NCBI GenBank assembly: GCA_009829735.1
Contig: CM020619.1
Coordinates: 15,011,589 to 15,075,588 of the forward strand
From: Pyropia yezoensis
Taxonomy: Eukaryota; Rhodophyta; Bangiophyceae; Bangiales; Bangiaceae
Reading direction: 5' to 3'
Length of the DNA: 64,000 bases
The position numbers and the translations under genes are program-made. The stretch's first letter is position 1; every line of letters begins with the position of its first letter. This document shows, in pieces, positions 56,369-64,000 of the stretch. Below the pieces are notes generated by a model, which saw only the letters and a program-made list of their open reading frames with translations, did no database searches and had not been told where the DNA came from.

Positions 56369-58339
56369 GTGTCATACGGATCGTCAGCCAACATGGCTAG
56401 CTCGGACCCCCCGTCGTCCGGGGAGTACACGGGTGACGCACGTACTTCAGTGCCTTTGAATACTGGTGAGACACAGGTGGGTTTACCTGGGGTCGCAGAG
56501 GGACTAGAGGTCCCTCAAGCCAGCAGGACTGGAAGTACGGGCGGGCAACAGGCCACCCCGACTCAGTCGGGAGTTCACTCGGGTGACACTTCTGATGTGG
56601 GTGGGCCGAAGTCTGGCCACCGCGTGGTATACTCAACGGGAACGTCCCAAGGGGTGAGGACTGTCCCCGCGGGTTCCACTCGGGTTGGAGCCAACTTTGG
56701 CTTGGAGTCGTCGCCAACTAGGCTTTCGGAGGACGGTGGACCTCCGTTGGTCGGCGATGGGCTCGCGCCCATGCCCCCGGTTGAGACCCCTGAGGAACGT
56801 GGTTACCCCTCAGGTGGACTCCCGGAGGCGGACCGAGACTCAACTGGAGTCGTCAATCCACTCCTCGCGGAAACTGTCCGTCGGGAGGCGACCAATGTGT
56901 TGCGGCAGACTTTGCCGGACCTGGTGGTCACGATGACGAATACTATTCTGAATCAGATTGTGGCGAGTTTGCCAGATGGCCTTAATGTCCAGACCGGATT
57001 GGGGCTTTCGAGCCCGCAAGGGCAGGGGGAATCCCCCCTTACGCCTATCTCTGGTCGCCCCGAACTGGGGGCGACACCTGTGACTCCCAACGAGGGAGCC
57101 ACACCATACTCGGTGGGGCGTACGCCCTTCACGGGGGAGTTCCCCCCGGAAACGCCGGCGGCTACACCAAGCGCGCCGCGCCGGACTACAGGCACTGAGA
57201 GTGAACTTACCCCAGTGCCACAGCGGCTGTTCCCTCAACGTGAGGTGCCGCCCAAGATCCAGGTAGCCAACCCGGTCTACCAGAGGATCTTTGACTGTGA
57301 GACCTACGCCCTCCACAACAAGTCGGTGGCGTATGGTCCTGACCAGGCCCGAGCCATGGGCCGTGCCAAGAAGAATGCACTTCATTCTTTTGGGCACAAA
57401 GCGGAGTGGGACGGAACTCCCCCCCTCCGTGTCTTTGAGTTCCTACGTCGTTTCACAAAAGCCTGTGACGACAATGCCATAAGTGAAGGCATGGCTTTTT
57501 ACATGCTACAGGGGTTTACGAAGGGCGACCTACGGACAGAACTTATGTCCGTCATGCCCAGCTCCTCAAGTGGAGGCGCTGGGGAGGTGACGTCCTATTT
57601 GGAGCTCGTCAACTGGTTGTTGAGAGCCATGGTTGATGAGGCAGCGTTGGCTTCTCAAGTCGAGGAGTTTACGCAAGCCCATCAGGAAGAGGCGGAGGAC
57701 GAGTTGTCCTTTGCGGAGCGAGTCCGTAAGCTCAACAATCTTTGTGGGTTTCTTCATCCACAAGCTGTGGTGAAGAGTCGGTTTGTGGAGGGACTCCATT
57801 GGTCAGTCCGGATGGAGACCCGGGAGCATAACACTACCCGGGCGACCCTGGCCGAGTTGGCCAGGTTCGCCTATCGCAGAGGCGAGGCCTACCGCAAGTT
57901 GCGGGAGGAACAACGCCAGGAGCGTCAGGCCGAGTTGGCCAAGGAACGGGAGGAGGCGCGCCAGGCCAGAGAGTTGAGAGAGGCACACCGAATCCGCAAG
58001 GAGAGGGTGGTAGCTGCCGTGGGAACTTCCCAGGGTATCCCTTCGTCTTCCCCAGTTGGGAAGACCCCTCCCGGACCGGACCATCGGTGTTGGAACTGCA
58101 ACTCCGATGGTCACTGGGCATATGATTGCCCCAAGTTGAGTAAACGCATCCAACAACTTGTTAGGAATGCGAGTAAAAAGTCGGCTACGAACGAAGTACG
58201 TTCACGCCGCGAGGGTGGGTCTCGACCGGTCGTTGCGGTCGCCACACCCTCGGCGGAGGAGGCGGACACGTCGTCCTCGGACTCGTCGTCTTCCTCCCCG
58301 CCCTCAGATTCGGACGCCAAGTCGGCGGGAAACGAATGA
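56369..58339 (+). CDS. gypsy element: gag
   Basis: 656 residues; the ATG at 56393 (AACATGGCT) may be the start used. A capsid-like central part (about residues 300-520, with HSFGHKAEWDGTPPLRVFEFLRR-type retrotransposon gag motifs) is followed by a charged coiled coil and one CX2CX4HX4C zinc knuckle, CWNCNSDGHWAYDC. The tail is Ser/Asp-rich. Its stop overlaps the first codon of pol in ATGA. Confidence 0.9.
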   Translation: MSYGSSANMASSDPPSSGEYTGDARTSVPLNTGETQVGLPGVAEGLEVPQASRTGSTGGQQATPTQSGVHSGDTSDVGGPKSGHRVVYSTGTSQGVRTVPAGSTRVGANFGLESSPTRLSEDGGPPLVGDGLAPMPPVETPEERGYPSGGLPEADRDSTGVVNPLLAETVRREATNVLRQTLPDLVVTMTNTILNQIVASLPDGLNVQTGLGLSSPQGQGESPLTPISGRPELGATPVTPNEGATPYSVGRTPFTGEFPPETPAATPSAPRRTTGTESELTPVPQRLFPQREVPPKIQVANPVYQRIFDCETYALHNKSVAYGPDQARAMGRAKKNALHSFGHKAEWDGTPPLRVFEFLRRFTKACDDNAISEGMAFYMLQGFTKGDLRTELMSVMPSSSSGGAGEVTSYLELVNWLLRAMVDEAALASQVEEFTQAHQEEAEDELSFAERVRKLNNLCGFLHPQAVVKSRFVEGLHWSVRMETREHNTTRATLAELARFAYRRGEAYRKLREEQRQERQAELAKEREEARQARELREAHRIRKERVVAAVGTSQGIPSSSPVGKTPPGPDHRCWNCNSDGHWAYDCPKLSKRIQQLVRNASKKSATNEVRSRREGGSRPVVAVATPSAEEADTSSSDSSSSSPPSDSDAKSAGNE

Positions 58340-61300
58340 CCGTTGGGGCTGGTCGTCCGAAGCTCACAACGGCAGCCTCGGCCAAGTGGGCCAGGAGGAC
58401 GAACCAACCGTGCCGGATACTGCGGCGACCTAAGGGAGTCCGCCCACCTCGGGTAGGACTCCCCAAGAACGTAAACCCACGTCGGGTCATCGCGGTGCTG
58501 ACGGGTGAGAACTTCCAGGTGGCTGGACGGGTGCAACTTGCCCCCGGCCGTGCATGCTGTACCCGTATCGTACTTGATACCGGGTCAGGAGCCTCCTTGA
58601 TACGCAAGTCGCTGTTACCAAAGGAGGTGAAGCTCCAACGCTGGAGGTCCAAAGCTGACCATATGATTGACATCAATGGTGGGGTACTTCCCATCGTTGG
58701 TGCCGTGACCCTACCAACTAGGTTGGGGACCCATGAGGTCGACGTGACCTATGGCGTAGTTGAGAATATATCGGTACCCCTGCTTCTGGGTACCCCTTAT
58801 GTTGTTACACAAGTGCCTTTGATTTGTGGCCCTGAGTACTGGGTCAAGTTGATGAATGGGGAGACTATCCCCATCCTTGGTAAGGGAAAGTCTGTGGCTC
58901 CTGTGACAGTGTCACAGTCGAAGCCTGTTTGCTCTGTGAGGGAAGGGTTTACTGCTACCCTGCGTTTAGCCCGCAAAGTCACGTTGTCCCCCAACTCGGT
59001 GGCGCACGTTGATGTTGTAACTGATTTTACGGGGAACGGGTTGGTGCACCCTCACCCCCGTCTTGCTCGCAAGCACCAAGTGCATGTTGCCCTTGGCACG
59101 ATGGACTCCAAAGCCGGAGTCCCGTGGAGGATCCAGGTGATGAACCTGAGCCCGACGCCCAAGTACTTCAAGTCGGGAGCCAAGTTCGGCTATATCGACC
59201 AACACGAGGGACCGGTAGTAGCGGTCACCCTCAACGCGGGCGCAAGTAGCGACCCGAAGTCCGGAAAGGAGAAGCATCAAACCAAGTCGGCCGCCTCTCC
59301 TCGACCCCATGTGAACATGGAGGGTGTCCCCCCCAGGTTGAGGGTTCAAGTTGAACGCCTCTTGGACCAATATCACAAGCTGTGGGATGGTCAATTGGGA
59401 CTCATGAGAGCCACCCAACACCGGATCGAGTTGAAGCCCGGTGCACCCCCTATACGCCAACAACCGTATAGGGGAGGACCTCGTTCAAGGGCCCTCGTTA
59501 AGGAGCAAGTTGCTCACATGGAGGCCCTCGATGTGATCGAGGCCAGCAACGCCGAGTGGGCGAGTCCGGTGGTTATCGTCCCCAAAGTTGATGGGACCCC
59601 CCGGTTTTGTATCGACTACCGTAAGCTCAACGAGAGCACGGTGAAGGACAGTTATCCCCTACCTAGGATGGATGACTGTCTGGACTCTCTGGGGGAGGCA
59701 AACGTGTTCTCTACCCTGGACTGTAACGCGGGGTACTGGCAAATTCCCATAGCCCCGGAGGACAGGCATAAAACTACCTTTACCTGTCACTGTGGTACCT
59801 ACCAGTGCAAGCGCCTACCGTTTGGTCTGTGTAACGCGCCGGCAACTTTCCAGCGCGCTATGGACATGATTCTGGCCGGAGTACGGTGGCAGATCTGTCT
59901 TGTGTACCTGGACGATATCATTGTGTTCTCCCGAAGTCCGGAGGAACACATTGGCCATCTTGGCCAGGTGTTCAAGCTACTTGCTGACGCCGGTGTGTCA
60001 CTGAAGGCGAGTAAGTGCTACCTCTTTACTCAAGAGGTGGAGTACTTGGGACATGTTGTCCATCCGGGGCGTCTCAGTGTTAACGAGAAGAACTTGAGGG
60101 CCATTCGTAAGGCTCAGTACCCCCGGACCCAGACCCAGATGAGGAGCTTCCTCGGGATGTGTAACGTGTACCGACGTTTCACCAAGGGCTTCGCCAAGGT
60201 GGCGAAGCCGTTGAATGAGCTAGTGAGCTCAACGCTACCGAAGAACCTGCCTCCCCCAAGTCGGGTGGAGCAGGAATCCTTTGAGACTCTTCGGGACCTT
60301 CTGCTGAAGCCCCCCATCTTGGCTATTCCCAGGTTGGGAGGCCACTACATCCTGGATGTGGACGCTAGCTACGACCAACTTGGTTGTGTGTTGCTTCAGC
60401 AGCAGCCGGACAAGGAGTACTTGCCGGTGGGATACTTTAGTAAGGGGCTGAACTCGGCCGAGAAGAACTACGGAGTCACCGAGTTGGAAGGACTCGCAGT
60501 GGTGTGGGCGGTGACGTCACTTCGTCACTACCTGGAGGGTGAGAAGTTCCTCATCCGCTGTGACCACCGCGCGTTGCAGTTCATCTTTAAGACGGACTGT
60601 ACGAACACTCGTCTCAACCGGTGGAGGGTGCGACTGGCACCCTTCAACTTTGACATTGAGTACCGACCTGGCAGGCAACATGCCCTTGCCGACGGCCTCT
60701 CTCGGGTACCTACCGAGGGGCTGGACACTAACCCAGTCGATGAGGACATCCCCATCGTGGGGGTAGTCACGCGCTCGGGTCAGGCGTTGAACCCCGAGGC
60801 GCCAGGGAACAAGAAGTACTTGCCCCTGTCCCTGGACGAGGTGGTGAAGGCCCAGGCCGAGGATCCCTTCTGCAAGTCGCAGAGGGATATACTGGATACG
60901 GTGGTTGAGACGCGCTTCTTTCTGGGAGACGATGGCCTCCTCATGAGGAGGGGGGTATTCCAGGGGACCGAACAACTTGTCGTCCCCGCATCCCTCAAGG
61001 ACAGTATCCTTGAGAGGGAGCACAACGCTCCCACGGGTGGACACCTGGGGTCTAGTAAACTGTACCAGACCCTGAGGACCAGGTACTACTGGCCGTCCAT
61101 GGTGGTGGACATCTACAGTTGGGTGGCTGCCTGCACAAGTTGTGCACAGAATCGTCTGATGGAACGGCGGCCTAGTACGGCTATGCTATTGTTCCCGGCC
61201 AAGGAGCCCTTCGCCGCGTTGGCGATGGACATCCTTGGGCCACTGCCCGTGACCGAGGAGGGCAACCAGTACCTCCTGGTCATCTGTGACCGGAAGCGCG

Positions 61301-61380
61301 CTCTTGGAAGGTGCGAGGCTGCGGAGGGCGGGGAGCTCATGCACCAGCAGCACGGTGACAGCCCCTCATGCACCGCCTGA
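58336..61380 (+). CDS. gypsy element: pol (protease, reverse transcriptase, RNase H, start of integrase)
   Basis: Aspartic protease VLDTGSGASLI (about 58570); reverse transcriptase with RFCIDYRKLNE, LPFGLCNAPATFQRAM and the catalytic VYLDDIIVFS (about 59905); RNase H LDVDASYDQLGCVLLQQ; the integrase zinc segment (H-x-H ... CTSCAQNR, about 61020-61155) and the beginning of the core (AMDILGPLP). The last about 30 codons do not resemble the family and belong to flanking sequence. Confidence 0.92.
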   Translation: MTVGAGRPKLTTAASAKWARRTNQPCRILRRPKGVRPPRVGLPKNVNPRRVIAVLTGENFQVAGRVQLAPGRACCTRIVLDTGSGASLIRKSLLPKEVKLQRWRSKADHMIDINGGVLPIVGAVTLPTRLGTHEVDVTYGVVENISVPLLLGTPYVVTQVPLICGPEYWVKLMNGETIPILGKGKSVAPVTVSQSKPVCSVREGFTATLRLARKVTLSPNSVAHVDVVTDFTGNGLVHPHPRLARKHQVHVALGTMDSKAGVPWRIQVMNLSPTPKYFKSGAKFGYIDQHEGPVVAVTLNAGASSDPKSGKEKHQTKSAASPRPHVNMEGVPPRLRVQVERLLDQYHKLWDGQLGLMRATQHRIELKPGAPPIRQQPYRGGPRSRALVKEQVAHMEALDVIEASNAEWASPVVIVPKVDGTPRFCIDYRKLNESTVKDSYPLPRMDDCLDSLGEANVFSTLDCNAGYWQIPIAPEDRHKTTFTCHCGTYQCKRLPFGLCNAPATFQRAMDMILAGVRWQICLVYLDDIIVFSRSPEEHIGHLGQVFKLLADAGVSLKASKCYLFTQEVEYLGHVVHPGRLSVNEKNLRAIRKAQYPRTQTQMRSFLGMCNVYRRFTKGFAKVAKPLNELVSSTLPKNLPPPSRVEQESFETLRDLLLKPPILAIPRLGGHYILDVDASYDQLGCVLLQQQPDKEYLPVGYFSKGLNSAEKNYGVTELEGLAVVWAVTSLRHYLEGEKFLIRCDHRALQFIFKTDCTNTRLNRWRVRLAPFNFDIEYRPGRQHALADGLSRVPTEGLDTNPVDEDIPIVGVVTRSGQALNPEAPGNKKYLPLSLDEVVKAQAEDPFCKSQRDILDTVVETRFFLGDDGLLMRRGVFQGTEQLVVPASLKDSILEREHNAPTGGHLGSSKLYQTLRTRYYWPSMVVDIYSWVAACTSCAQNRLMERRPSTAMLLFPAKEPFAALAMDILGPLPVTEEGNQYLLVICDRKRALGRCEAAEGGELMHQQHGDSPSCTA

Positions 61381-62927
61381 CCCTTTCAAGGACCTGTCAG
61401 AGCCGCCAGATCAACGAGCATGGGACACGTTGTTAAGGTGCCGCGGGTCAGTCATCGTACGGCGGCGCCGCGCGGCGGCAACTAGGATATTGAGCTCCGT
61501 CCGCAGATGGGCACACTCGCTCACGGAAGACAGCTCCGCCTTTGTCTCTGGAGAGCTCCGGAGCGAGGGTGTACAGTACAGAGCCAGTGGGGGGCCATCT
61601 CCAGGCTCTTGGTGGGTCATTGTCCGTAAACTTCTTGCTCGCGTATTAGTTTCTATGTAAGTATTTCCGAACCGCGTTCGGATTCGGAAACCCGCCGTAT
61701 TCCCGCCGAACGGTGGAGTGATTTGGGTGGAACGAAGCAACCCTGCGGGAGGGGGGGAGGGGTGGAATGTCGTGCAAGGGGTGGGGTAGATTCAATCGCG
61801 GGGCACACTCATGCGCAAGATCCGGGTGGCCGCGTCACCGGGGCTGCGCCCGACCGTCCCTCACGGCCTCCGTGGCCTGGGGTGAAAATAGGGGTCATGA
61901 AAGCACCCCAATTTTCTTTTCAGCCACTCACAGGGCTACACGTTTTTTGAAAAGGCTGATGTAAAGAAACCCAGGCTGCACACCTTAACTTTAGGCGTGG
62001 CCGCCGCCCGTCACTCACGCCCACTTAAGAGCGGTCTCCTGGGTGAAAATACACACATCCCATTGGTTGAAAAACCTCGGGAACACCTAGAGAGAACGCG
62101 GAAGGCCGCGCAAGAGAGACACAAACAGGCACCTGAGGCCCGGCCGACTGGAAAAAAATACCCGTGCCAAACACCATAAGATGCGCTATGAGCTCCTCTT
62201 TTTTATGCACATTTTTTCTTGTCTCTTTCGTCGGTGCTTCACTCTGCTTCACGGGGGCACAAAGCCAGATGACCGCAAACAGGCCCTCTTAACTGGGCGT
62301 GCACTGTGACGGGGGTGCCACGGCACAACCCCGTCGCCGCCCGCCCCTTCCCCAGTTGCGCCACCGCGTGGTGTAACCACGTGCACGGGCCATGGCGTAC
62401 ATACATACGCCCACTGCCGCCCCCGGTGACGGTCCACAAGGACAAGTTGAAAAGGAGATAAGAGAGAGAAACCACCATAGGTCAGACGAGACCGGGGGCC
62501 CCGCCGGACATCGGCTCTGCCGTCCTCGCACTGGCCGCGCGGTCACCGCAGGGGAGGACAGCCGGTAGGTCCACCCAGAGTGGAGCGCACAAGAGAGGGG
62601 CTGGCGTGGGGCGGGGTATCTAACGTGCACGCAGGTGAAGCATCGCGTCCTGCCGAGCTCCTCTCCCCCTGAAAAAGTCGTCCCCCCCGGCGAGGCCACG
62701 GCCACCACCAAAGCATCATGGTCCCTGTCCAGGTTGCGGCGTGCCCCAGATCGCCAATGGAAGGCACGTCTGGCCTGGCCAATCGCGATCCACAACTTGC
62801 CCGTGGCGCTTCCCCACAACCTCGTCAGTGGTGCCCGCCGCCCATTGTCGTCAGCGGCGCCCCCTCGTTTCCTCGTCAGCGGTACCCCCCCCCCAAACCT
62901 CGTCAGTGCGACCCTTCCACAATCTCA
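61381..62927. other. intergenic region
   Basis: No gene recognised. Has GTGTACAGTACAGAG at about 61570-61584 and AT-richer stretches around 61900-62230. The final part carries the minisatellite below. Confidence 0.4.
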
Positions 62928-62938
62928 TCAGTAGCGCT
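62815..62938. repeat. minisatellite, about five units of 26-27 bp
   Basis: Imperfect units built on CCTCGTCAG(C/T)GG(C/T)(A/G)CCCCC. The right end reaches the 3' end of the methyltransferase-like gene. Confidence 0.65.
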
Positions 62939-64000
62939 TGCCCCCCAGTTCGACCGACGACAAACTCCCACCCCGCTGCTTCCGCCGCGCCGCCGCCCGC
63001 GCCACCGCCCCCCCATCATCAGGCGGCAGGCCCGCGTCGTCAATCGCCCGTGGGCCCCGGCGGGAGGGCGTCGCCGCCGCCTCCCGCGAAAGCGGCGGGG
63101 CGGGGGAGCGCCCCGGCAGCCGGGGCGCGCCGGGTTCCCCAACCTGCCCTCCTGCCGCCGACCGCTCCCCCACCACCCACTTGGTGGACCGCGCTGCGCC
63201 ATTGGTGCCATGCCGCCCGCGGCGGGGCGTACCCGCGGGGGTGGTGCCATGAATGCCGCCGCCGCCGCCCCGTCCCGCCGCGCCCGGCTGCCCGCGGCGC
63301 ACCGCCGAGCGCACCGCCGCGGCAACCACTGCCGCCACCCCCAGCCGCAGGACGTCTCCCCACACGAGCGCCACCAGCGACGAGGCGCCCCGCGCAAGCG
63401 GCCAATGCGCCGGGCATGCGGTGGCGACGGCGGCCGCCCAGACGCGCTCGGGGAGTGTCACGGCTGGCGGCAGCGCGCCGTCCCGAAAGTCCACCCCGTC
63501 CCGGTGGTAGGGGGCGTGGAGGGCGGCCTCGGGGAGGGGCAGCTCCGCGTCTGACACGTGTGGCGAGCGGCGGAGGACGAGGAGCCCTTGCGGCTCGTCT
63601 ACGGGCCCCACGGAGCGGTCGGCCCCCGCGACGGCTGCCACCCGCGCAACGGGGGTGTAGTAGCGCAGGATGGGCGCGTACAGATGGGAGCGGGTGCCCC
63701 AGTCGTGCACAAAGACCACGGACGAGGGGGTGAGGTAGGGGAGCACCCTCATGGCGGTCGCAACGCGAGCACGGCCATCAATGAGGACCGCGTCAAAGCA
63801 AGGAGGCTCACTTTGTCCCCCGTCAGCGTCAGCGGCCAGGTCGTCCACGGCGTTGACATAGGAATGGAATTGGGCGTAGCTGCCGTGCTCAAAGGGGGAG
63901 ACCAGCCCCCATGGCCGAGAGGCGGGTGACCGTGGCGGGAGGGGCGCCGCGGCGGCCGCCGCGACCGCCCCGCTGAGGGGGGAGGGGTGCGTGTCCGCCG
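62928..64000 (-). CDS. methyltransferase-like protein, partial (5' end beyond the window)
   Basis: The frame is open from the right edge (no Met needed inside) to a stop at 62928, over 350 codons. The core reads SPFEHGSYAQFHSYVNAVDD, then FDAVLIDGRARVATAMRVLPYLTPSSVVFVHDWGTR, then YAPILRYYTPVARV. This is the later half of a class I SAM-dependent methyltransferase-like fold: the acidic end of a beta strand followed by IDGR and HDW. A similar segment is known in algal, plant and fungal proteins of unclear substrate. The SAM-binding Gly-rich motif would lie outside the window. A hydrophobic stretch (VLRLGVAAVVAAAV) about 200 residues in may be a membrane anchor. The last about 110 residues are Gly/Arg/Ala low complexity. 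Activity and substrate are not deducible from this part. Confidence 0.55.
   Translation of the reverse strand, partial: ADTHPSPLSGAVAAAAAAPLPPRSPASRPWGLVSPFEHGSYAQFHSYVNAVDDLAADADGGQSEPPCFDAVLIDGRARVATAMRVLPYLTPSSVVFVHDWGTRSHLYAPILRYYTPVARVAAVAGADRSVGPVDEPQGLLVLRRSPHVSDAELPLPEAALHAPYHRDGVDFRDGALPPAVTLPERVWAAAVATACPAHWPLARGASSLVALVWGDVLRLGVAAVVAAAVRSAVRRGQPGAAGRGGGGGIHGTTPAGTPRRGRHGTNGAARSTKWVVGERSAAGGQVGEPGAPRLPGRSPAPPLSREAAATPSRRGPRAIDDAGLPPDDGGAVARAAARRKQRGGSLSSVELGGKRY

Larger units (their letters stand above)
55988..61290 (+). mobile_element. Ty3/gypsy LTR retrotransposon, truncated at its 3' side
   Basis: Proposed 5' LTR 55988-56273, a leader with primer site, gag and pol in the order protease, reverse transcriptase, RNase H, integrase, which defines Ty3/gypsy. 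Family similarity stops near 61290, early in the integrase core. No second LTR is visible before the window ends, so the 3' part and the 3' LTR are missing. The remaining gag and pol look open and uninterrupted, suggesting a fairly young copy before truncation. Age cannot be dated without a second LTR. Confidence 0.88.

Overview
This is a very GC-rich eukaryotic nuclear window. It has few, short introns, abundant Gly/Ala/Pro/Arg low-complexity protein sequence, long C or G homopolymer runs, and both Ty1/copia and Ty3/gypsy LTR elements. Together with a DUR3-type urea symporter and a secreted lytic polysaccharide monooxygenase, this points to a bangiophyte red alga such as Porphyra/Pyropia. That assignment is inference; no ribosomal or organellar marker is present. 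The four introns whose ends I could set by frame and conserved protein all start GT(A/G)CGT, end in CAG and are 194-308 nt long.

Layout, left to right. The left edge cuts a minus-strand kinesin motor gene (1-1363). A 3.3 kb spacer leads to a plus-strand OHCU (ureidoimidazoline) decarboxylase gene (4698-5711). It converges on a minus-strand DUR3 urea/solute symporter gene (6693-9157, three exons, one of only 22 nt). About 5 kb of C-rich and AT-richer spacer follows, holding a MITE-like element (12659-13077) and a 115-bp inverted repeat. Next come a minus-strand AA15-like LPMO gene (14116-15537) and then a Ty1/copia element (17984-28282, minus strand, target duplication ATCGA). One LTR of this element is expanded into ten tandem 442-bp units.

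From 28.3 to 33.5 kb the sequence is mostly G/C-rich low complexity, with one doubtful spliced gene on the minus strand. A large plus-strand acidic/armadillo-repeat gene runs 33566-39469. A 6.5 kb spacer (39.5-46 kb) holds two long palindromes, a diverged internal duplication and several copies of a TACTGTACAGTA-like motif. Then come a plus-strand disordered, Ala-rich protein gene (45963-47948), a minus-strand PTC7-like PP2C phosphatase gene (48880-50142), a 2.8 kb spacer with tandem repeats, and an uncharacterised, possibly transposase-like minus-strand gene (52953-55847). A 3'-truncated Ty3/gypsy element (55988 to about 61290) follows. The right edge cuts a minus-strand methyltransferase-like gene (62928-64000).

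Functionally, the clearest link is nitrogen salvage: OHCU decarboxylase acts in urate breakdown towards allantoin, whose further breakdown can give urea, and DUR3 imports urea. The two genes sit tail to tail about 1 kb apart. The other host genes look unrelated to each other, as is usual in a nuclear genome. The most unusual structure is the ten-unit LTR array.
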